Positions 58,081 through 64,000 of a DNA stretch of 64,000 bases are shown one piece after another; position 1 is the stretch's first letter, and each line of letters begins with the position of its first letter. Origin of the DNA: an uncultured Eubacteriales bacterium (GTDB lineage Bacteria; Bacillota; Clostridia; Oscillospirales; CAG-272). The notes beneath the pieces are model-generated. The model saw nothing but the letters and a program-made list of their open reading frames with translations, was not told where the DNA came from and did not search any database. The stretch lies in contig CAKVOU010000003.1 in NCBI GenBank assembly GCA_934796165.1, forward strand, positions 62,001 through 126,000, written 5' to 3'. Made by a program: the position numbers and the translations under genes.

Positions 58081-60216
58081 TTATTTCCCGGGGGTAAACG
58101 GAAGCGTAAACTCCGTATACGGAACGGCTGCTTCCGGAGGAATCGGCTCCATGCGGTCGGTGTCGGCGTTGTATCCCGTGGTGGCATAGAGAATCCACTT
58201 GACCGAATACGACGCGAACGCATGATTGAGGCTTGCGTGAGTGGAGGTATGCTCCCAAAGGGTACCGGTGGTCTTCGCCATGGGCAAAAAGTAATACCGG
58301 ATCTCATCGAGCAGTTCCTCGCGCTTGCCCTCCCGCATGAGCAGGTCGAGGCGCATATAGATGCCGTACATCATGTTCGGCTTTTCGACGTTTTCCATAA
58401 ACCCGGGCTGCTTGTTGCGTCCCAGACGGTGCATCAGCAGGTCATACAGCGCGGGATGGCTCTCCTTTGTGACCGCGCCGAACCAGAACGCGTAATACTG
58501 GCAGACCTCGGTGAGGTGATTTGTCCTGACCAGTCCGCCGTCCGCGTTACGGACGAGGTTATCGACGAACATGGTGCCGTCGAAACCGAGCCGGATCAGA
58601 TTCTCCCGCACGCGGCTTCCCTTCTCCACCCAGTCGGGGCGGTGGTACAGATTGCCCGCGTCCGTCAGGATCCGCTGGTAACAGATGTTGGAGGGGATAT
58701 TGACCCCGCAGATGTGGTCCGCGTCATTGGCGGCGCTCCATTCGACGAACACCCACGATTCGAGGTTTTCGAGAAGCGAATATTCGTTTTCATAGCGGGC
58801 AAAGAAGTCAAACAGCCCTTCCACGGTGCCTCGTGCCTGTTTTACAGTCTCAGAGTCAGGGGTGCGGCGGGCAACTCGCAGGATCTCCATGATATACCAC
58901 ATTGCCCAGTTGGGAATGTAGGTGCCGTCATAGGGGTCGGAGGGATAGTTCATGGGAATCATACCCTCGGGGAACGCGTCGCGCCGTGAGAGCGCGTAAT
59001 TTTCGAGGAACGCATTCTCCACAAGATTCTCTCCCGTAAAGAGCCGCTCGGCAGTACCGGAAAAATAGCTGTCGGACAGCCAGCCGCTCCGCTCGCGGGA
59101 GGGGCAGTCGGTGAGCAGGTCCACCGCGTTGGAGCGGAAGCTCTCCCGCGCGGCTTCCACGATCCGGTTGATGTCCTCGTCCGCGCAACGGAACCGCAGG
59201 TTCCCCGCGTCGGGATTGACATATTCGGTAACGGAGAAGGAGACCTCCGCGCCGACCGGAAAAATCACCTCGGCATATTGCGCGGTGTAGGGTTCAAAGG
59301 TGGAAAGCTCGTAGTCTCCGCCCCCTACAAGCGTCCATTTGACGACATTGAGGGTCTCGTTGCGCAAGGGATGAAGTATCGCGTCCCCGTCCTTTTCGTC
59401 GAGCAGCTCCTCGTAGGCAAGATAGACGGTACCGCCCGCAGGGGCATGGATTTTCACATTCAGGAAGCCGGTTTTTGAGCCGTCCATGGCAAACATCCGG
59501 TAGGCAAGCCCCGTGGCGGTCGGCTGTTTTGTATGCAGGAAGGCAACGTAATCGGCAATCTGGTTGTCCCGGACCTCATCCGCCCCGAACCCGTCAAGGG
59601 TTTTGCCGACCAGGTCGAAATAGCGTTGATACGGAACCTCATGGGAGCCGGTGTCCGCAATATACCCGGACGCGATCTCCGCGCGCGGAAAAAGTTCCTT
59701 TAACACCGGGGCGTGCGTGCGGCACTCCAGAAGCTCCGCCACAGGAACCTGCTTCTTTTCCAGCGGCGCGGTAAGCGGCTTTCCGGAAAGGAACGCGGCG
59801 GTACTTCCGTCCACACGGTAAACCTCGGAAAAAGCGCGCTGATACGCGTACCGGAGGACTTCCCTTGTGCGCTCGGGAAGCGCATATGCGGAAAAGTCGT
59901 CGGTCGTCCAGGTATTCTCCCCCGACGTGACCGTGCAGGCAAAGTACGGGTCCTCGCACAGCCAGCAGAAGGTGCGGATCCCCGGATGGTTGACGATGAC
60001 GGCAAGATACCGCCCCTCCCCGGAGATGCGGTGGACACGCGCATACCCATGGGCGGCGCGCATGGGACCGAAAAATCCGGCTTTGCCGTCTACATAAAGT
60101 TTGAAAACGCTTCCGGCGACAAGAGAAAGCGAAAAGGAACGGGTTTCTCCGAGATCCAGAAGAAACCCGACCGTTTCGTTCATTCCGCCGGGCGTATGTA
60201 CCCATACACCCTTCAT
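58081..60216 (-). CDS. Alpha-L-rhamnosidase-like (GH78-type) glycosidase
   Basis: About 711 residues. An N-terminal beta-sandwich region precedes an (alpha/alpha)6 barrel with LLTDCPSRERSGWLSD (near 395), the characteristic acidic motif of GH78 and related rhamnosidases. No signal peptide, so it probably acts on oligosaccharides inside the cell. The ATG at 60216 is chosen for AGGTGA just upstream; a GTG at 60258 would add 14 residues. It is downstream of another six-hairpin glycosidase gene. Confidence 0.78.
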   Translation of the reverse strand: MKGVWVHTPGGMNETVGFLLDLGETRSFSLSLVAGSVFKLYVDGKAGFFGPMRAAHGYARVHRISGEGRYLAVIVNHPGIRTFCWLCEDPYFACTVTSGENTWTTDDFSAYALPERTREVLRYAYQRAFSEVYRVDGSTAAFLSGKPLTAPLEKKQVPVAELLECRTHAPVLKELFPRAEIASGYIADTGSHEVPYQRYFDLVGKTLDGFGADEVRDNQIADYVAFLHTKQPTATGLAYRMFAMDGSKTGFLNVKIHAPAGGTVYLAYEELLDEKDGDAILHPLRNETLNVVKWTLVGGGDYELSTFEPYTAQYAEVIFPVGAEVSFSVTEYVNPDAGNLRFRCADEDINRIVEAARESFRSNAVDLLTDCPSRERSGWLSDSYFSGTAERLFTGENLVENAFLENYALSRRDAFPEGMIPMNYPSDPYDGTYIPNWAMWYIMEILRVARRTPDSETVKQARGTVEGLFDFFARYENEYSLLENLESWVFVEWSAANDADHICGVNIPSNICYQRILTDAGNLYHRPDWVEKGSRVRENLIRLGFDGTMFVDNLVRNADGGLVRTNHLTEVCQYYAFWFGAVTKESHPALYDLLMHRLGRNKQPGFMENVEKPNMMYGIYMRLDLLMREGKREELLDEIRYYFLPMAKTTGTLWEHTSTHASLNHAFASYSVKWILYATTGYNADTDRMEPIPPEAAVPYTEFTLPFTPGK

Positions 60217-60260
60217 CATTTCACCTGTTTTCATTTTTTCTTTGCAAAGTTCATGCACGC

Positions 60261-61757
60261 TTACCGGAGGTATTCCGGATGGCTGTTCAGCTCGGATTCC
60301 GTAAAGCGGGAGTTATCGTAAATGAGGGAGAACGCCTCCCCGTCGAGAGTCAGCAACGGTGCTTCGGGGACCTGCTTACGGGTTAAGAAGGTATCGCCGA
60401 CAAAGCAGAAGGCACCTTCCCGTCTCGGCTTCGCCGTGACCGGGAACGAGCAGGTCGTGCCCGCCTGCGGGGTGATGCGGAGCAGATTGCCGGAAACCTC
60501 CCCGCCCTCAACCATGACGCCGTCCGGGACGTACACATAGAGCGGCGCGGTTTCCTTAAAAGCGCCGGTTTCAATGGTAACGGGCGCCGACGCGGGGTAA
60601 TCCGACGTGACACGGACCCGGATGCCGTCCTCCTCCAGGGTACAGTCGCCCATAAAGGGAACGAGGATCCCGTCCTTCGCAGGGGTGAACAGGAAGGAAT
60701 GCATCTCGGAGAACAGCTCGCCAAGACGGAGGGAACAACAGAAGAAGGCTTCAAAGAGACTGTTTTTCAGCATATAATGATTGCCGGTCGCGCAGGTGGA
60801 GCATCCCGCGCCGCCGTTGTTGCGCTGCATGGTTCGGAGCGCGTTGGAAGCACAGCGGTTGAAGAACCGGAGGTACTCCCCTTTTCCGGTAATCTGATAC
60901 AGCCACTTGGCAACGATGAGACTGTCCGCGACACCGCACGGCTCCGTCCAGGAATCAGGACATCCGAACCAGTTCAGGTTCGCGTAGTCGTAGGTCATGC
61001 CAAGCTGCCGGTAATTTTCGAAAATGGATTCTGCAAGGCGCAGGTATGCTTCCTCACCCGTATGCCGATAAAAGCGGAGTATGCCGCGGGCACAGGAGAG
61101 CGTTGCGTGGGTCTGGAATCTGAGACCGACATAGTCGGCTGACGCAAACCGTCCGATCACCGAACGGATGATGTCGGCGAGTTTTTCGTCGCCGGTCAGG
61201 TCATAGACATCCGTCATGCCGTCCAGCATGATGAATGCACAGCCGACATCGGTGGAGGTCTTCCATCCGTTGATGACATTGCCGTCAAGGGACCCCCCCA
61301 CTCCTCCGGCACGGCGGCAGTTCAGGGGGTAAGCGGCATAGGCGGGACCAATGGCGGAAAGGTAGGTATCGGTGATGCGTTCGATTCTTTCAAGAACTTC
61401 GGTATCGCGGAACAGGCGGTATGCCTTGCAGAGTCCCCGGAGAAACCAGGAGTTCCCGGAAACCTGCTGTTCATCGACGACATCCGTGACGATTTCCCCG
61501 AAATACCCGTCCGGATTGGTGTGGTCATCAAGCGTCGCCATATTGACGGCGATCTGCTCCGTAATGTCCGCTCTCTCTTCATCGTGCCCTTCCGAGGCCT
61601 CATAAAGGGAGCAAAGCGAAAGCAACACGCGTCCGGGAAAATCTCCGGGCCAGTCGGAGGACACTGTATAGATCCCCGTGGGACCGTAGAGACTGTCGCG
61701 GAGGCGGTCTCTGTTCATCCGGATTCTTTGATAAAGTTTTCCGTCTATTCTTTTCAT
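60261..61757 (-). CDS. Six-hairpin glycosidase-like protein (possible GH127-type)
   Basis: About 498 residues, mostly helical, then a beta-rich C-terminal domain. GAGCSTCATGNHYML and FFCCSLR cysteine clusters recall the zinc-cysteine site of beta-L-arabinofuranosidases, though the match is loose. It is likely an intracellular glycosidase acting on plant-derived oligosaccharides with its downstream partner. ATG ATG at 61760/61757; the second is chosen for the spacing to GGTGA. Confidence 0.68.
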   Translation of the reverse strand: MKRIDGKLYQRIRMNRDRLRDSLYGPTGIYTVSSDWPGDFPGRVLLSLCSLYEASEGHDEERADITEQIAVNMATLDDHTNPDGYFGEIVTDVVDEQQVSGNSWFLRGLCKAYRLFRDTEVLERIERITDTYLSAIGPAYAAYPLNCRRAGGVGGSLDGNVINGWKTSTDVGCAFIMLDGMTDVYDLTGDEKLADIIRSVIGRFASADYVGLRFQTHATLSCARGILRFYRHTGEEAYLRLAESIFENYRQLGMTYDYANLNWFGCPDSWTEPCGVADSLIVAKWLYQITGKGEYLRFFNRCASNALRTMQRNNGGAGCSTCATGNHYMLKNSLFEAFFCCSLRLGELFSEMHSFLFTPAKDGILVPFMGDCTLEEDGIRVRVTSDYPASAPVTIETGAFKETAPLYVYVPDGVMVEGGEVSGNLLRITPQAGTTCSFPVTAKPRREGAFCFVGDTFLTRKQVPEAPLLTLDGEAFSLIYDNSRFTESELNSHPEYLR

Positions 61758-61770
61758 CATATCACCGAGG

Positions 61771-61798
61771 GCACTGTGAGGGTTGCCCCTCACAGTGC
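61771..61798. repeat. Inverted repeat just upstream of the GH127-like gene
   Basis: A perfect 12-bp stem (61771-61782 with 61787-61798) with a 4-base loop lies between two co-directional genes and ends about 13 bases before the start codon. No T tract follows, so it may process or stabilise the mRNA. Confidence 0.6.
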
Positions 61799-61822
61799 GA
61801 ATGTTGAATTGTTTTATCGGGA

Positions 61823-64000
61823 TCAGCCGATCAGGGAAATGGTCACATCTGCAAGGTAAATGACACCGTTGATGGTGGTGTCGCCGGGAATATAGAAGCT
61901 GAAGAAGTCAACGTTTCTGTTGGCAGTCCACTCGATGGTTGCTTCATGATATCCGGCTGCGGGGCTTGTGTCGATCAGAAGGAATTCGTTGTTGTCGAAG
62001 TTGAGCATGAAGCGGTCGCCTTCCCAGGATTCGACATAGAATCTCACGGTAATGCGGTACTTGTAGCCGTTTTCCAGCACCTTGCCCGCCGGCTGGAACC
62101 ATTCCATGGTAACATTGTTTGCGTCTTTGAAGACAAACTTGGTCGGAGCCGCACTCATTTTGGACGCATCGGCACCGAAGTCGAAGCTGTCGTAATCAGT
62201 GCAATTCCAGGAACCCTTGTCGGTGGTGCCCCACTGACGCTTATCCTGGGTGACGGTATACTCGCCGACAACGTGTCCGTTGGGGGTCTTCACCACTTCT
62301 TCTGCCGGATCGTCCTCATGGATGAGCGCGATCTTGATGTCCTTGACATAGTAATGTGCATTCAGCGTCTCGCCGTCAGCCGCCTTGTCATAGATGGACA
62401 TGAAGTTGACATTGGAGTTTGCCTGCCACTTGATGGAGGAAACATGGTAGCCCTCGCTCATGTAGTCGCCCGTGCCGGCAGCGATGAACGCGCCGTTGTC
62501 GAAGTTGTACATAAGCCCGTTGCCGCCCTCATACTTCACCACGTAGTAGGTCATGGTGATGCGGTACCAGTAGCCGGTCTCGAAGACCTTGCCGCCGGCG
62601 TTGAACCATTCGATGTTGCGGTCGGCGGTGATGCCCTCATAGAAGAACTTGGAGGGAGCGGCGCCCATGAGGTTTGCGACAGAGCCGAAATCGAAGCCGT
62701 CGAATTCGGTAATGCCCTTACCTGTATCGAAGCCGAACGCACGCTTGTCCTGCGTATAGGTATATTCGCCGATCACGTGGTCAAGGGGCGTCTTGTTTTC
62801 CTCAACGACGTTGTCCACCAGCTTCACGGTGATCTCGCCGATGTAGATTTCGAAATCGCCGTTGTTCTGTCCGTAGATATTCAGCTGGTACCAGCCTGCG
62901 GGGACAACGACCTCTGCGTGTACGTGCTTGATCTGATCCGTGACATTTTCCACCGTCTTGTCGAGGGTGGGGTTGCCGCTGCTGCCCATCATGATGAGGT
63001 GGAAGCCCTTATCATTGACGGCATAGTAATACATATCAATGATCAGCTTCTTGCCTGCGACAAGCGCGTCGGCAGTCAGTCCGGAGAAGAGGTGTCCGTC
63101 TGCGTTGGTGAGCTTCATGACGTTGTCATGGAAGTGCTCGTTTCCTGCCATTGCTTCCTTCATTGCGTCTGCAAGGGATCCGACGGGAAGCGTCTCGCCG
63201 TTGGTGCTGAACGCGCCGTTTTCACCGAAGTCCCAGGTAAAGCCGTTCTCGCTCTCGAGCTGCTCTGCGCCGGGCTTGACTTCGTTGACGGGTGTCAGCT
63301 TGACGGTTTCAATCTCAAAGTTGTCGACCGCAATGCGGATGTCGCTGTTGGAGCCGCTGAGCTTGAAGAAGATGAAGTATGCGTTGCCGCTTTCGGGAAC
63401 CTTCGCGGAGGAGAACTGGGTCTCATAGGTGTAGACCTTTCCGACCTCAGCCCCGGACTGGACGAACTTATTGTTGAGACCGTCAAAGCCATCCCAGGAA
63501 AGTCCGAAGTACACATCGTTATAGTTATTGTCCGCAGCGAGAATCTTATAGGAGAACTTCACCTTGTAGGTGGTTGCCTCTCCGCGGTGGTAGACATCGC
63601 GGAACGCCTGAAGGAACACGGCGTTGAGTGCGGAGCCGGCGGTCTTGTTGAAGTCGATGACAAGCGAGTTGCCTTCAATCGCCTCGGAGGTACCGCAGAT
63701 GTGGGTCGCGCCGTTCGCGTCGCCGATTGCGGCACCGAGAACCGACTTCTTGCCCATTTCAAAGCCATCCTTGAAGATGCCGTAGTTGGTCATCTGGGTA
63801 ACACTGTTGAAGCCTTCGGTCACGAAGGTGTTTGCGATAGCGGGGGTAACGACGACCTTGATCGTCTGCTCTGCGGAACGGAAGCCGTCGGGAGCCTCCT
63901 TGTCCTCTACCTCTACGTAGTAGAAGAGCTCGTGCTCGCCGGCGATGATTCCCGTGAACACGCCATCCTTCACGGTACCGCTTTCATAGGGATCCTCAAC
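61823..64000 (-). CDS. Large protein of repeated beta-rich domains, N-terminally truncated by the window edge
   Basis: The frame is open to the end of the window, so at least 725 residues of a longer protein are present. Near its C terminus two ~150-residue repeats align: each begins GEYTxTQDKR, continues through FDFG, KFxF/Y and EWF, and ends in a beta-strand set (KDIKIAL / ADVTISL). An earlier beta-sandwich segment precedes them. These look like carbohydrate- or surface-binding modules of a secreted protein. There is no LPxTG or membrane anchor at the C terminus. It lies directly upstream of the two glycosidase-like genes, which suggests a joint role in glycan use. Confidence 0.72.
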   Translation of the reverse strand, partial: VEDPYESGTVKDGVFTGIIAGEHELFYYVEVEDKEAPDGFRSAEQTIKVVVTPAIANTFVTEGFNSVTQMTNYGIFKDGFEMGKKSVLGAAIGDANGATHICGTSEAIEGNSLVIDFNKTAGSALNAVFLQAFRDVYHRGEATTYKVKFSYKILAADNNYNDVYFGLSWDGFDGLNNKFVQSGAEVGKVYTYETQFSSAKVPESGNAYFIFFKLSGSNSDIRIAVDNFEIETVKLTPVNEVKPGAEQLESENGFTWDFGENGAFSTNGETLPVGSLADAMKEAMAGNEHFHDNVMKLTNADGHLFSGLTADALVAGKKLIIDMYYYAVNDKGFHLIMMGSSGNPTLDKTVENVTDQIKHVHAEVVVPAGWYQLNIYGQNNGDFEIYIGEITVKLVDNVVEENKTPLDHVIGEYTYTQDKRAFGFDTGKGITEFDGFDFGSVANLMGAAPSKFFYEGITADRNIEWFNAGGKVFETGYWYRITMTYYVVKYEGGNGLMYNFDNGAFIAAGTGDYMSEGYHVSSIKWQANSNVNFMSIYDKAADGETLNAHYYVKDIKIALIHEDDPAEEVVKTPNGHVVGEYTVTQDKRQWGTTDKGSWNCTDYDSFDFGADASKMSAAPTKFVFKDANNVTMEWFQPAGKVLENGYKYRITVRFYVESWEGDRFMLNFDNNEFLLIDTSPAAGYHEATIEWTANRNVDFFSFYIPGDTTINGVIYLADVTISLIG

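Overview
The window reads as a chromosomal segment of a fermentative, anaerobic Bacillota, most likely a Clostridia of the Oscillospiraceae type. The main reasons are [FeFe]-hydrogenases, AdhE, an iron alcohol dehydrogenase and an NfnAB-type transhydrogenase, a Rex repressor, the two-subunit PyrD/PyrK dihydroorotate dehydrogenase, a SEC-C methionine aminopeptidase, strong GGAGG ribosome binding sites and sigma-A promoters that nearly all have 17-bp spacers. Base composition is moderately GC-rich, so there are very long antisense shadow ORFs. No rRNA, integrase, transposase, CRISPR array or phage gene is visible. The species cannot be named from this sequence.

Layout. 1-6.2 kb: the end of a MATE transporter, a membrane GT2 glycosyltransferase, ilvE, rex and a LysR regulator. 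6.4-14.8 kb: adhE with a coupled small-molecule-kinase-like gene, then a compact operon of two 2Fe-2S proteins, a PAS-bearing sensory [FeFe]-hydrogenase, a SpoIIE-type phosphatase and a second [FeFe]-hydrogenase. 14.9-21.6 kb: a MATE transporter, a YfcE-like phosphodiesterase, a candidate small RNA with its own promoter and terminator, NfnAB-like genes and an iron alcohol dehydrogenase. 21.8-27.1 kb: small unrecognised genes, a MATE transporter, a PNPOx-like protein and map. 27.3-37.6 kb: a leftward lipid operon (patatin, acyltransferase, ACP, a fused double ketosynthase, fabG, fabZ, fabD, accD, accA, an FMN oxidoreductase and an acyl-ACP thioesterase), divergent from a TetR gene followed by another PlsC-type acyltransferase. 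39.4-49.9 kb: one leftward nine-gene operon for the whole of de novo UMP synthesis, with a promoter and a probable attenuator. 50-58 kb: a lipase-like hydrolase, a HEAT-like protein, an HExxH protein, tRNA-Ser(GCU), a DUF308-like membrane protein, GtrA, cysS, a flavin reductase and an anchored unknown protein. 58-64 kb: two glycosidase-like proteins and the 3' part of a large protein with repeated beta-rich domains.

How the parts fit. AdhE, the iron alcohol dehydrogenase, NfnAB and the hydrogenases dispose of and interconvert NAD(P)H and ferredoxin electrons. A 28-bp element made of two 14-bp direct repeats (core ATATYGRT) occurs upstream of rex, adhE and the distant iron alcohol dehydrogenase gene and probably marks a shared fermentation regulon. 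The lipid operon lacks fabH, an enoyl reductase, accB and accC. It pairs an active ketosynthase with a catalytically dead partner in one polypeptide, as in the KS/chain-length-factor pairs of type II polyketide systems, so it looks like a dedicated acyl or polyene pathway rather than the main fatty acid operon.

The strongest candidates for something undescribed are the fused KS-CLF-like operon, the repeated operator and the roughly 120-nt RNA at 17.44-17.56 kb.
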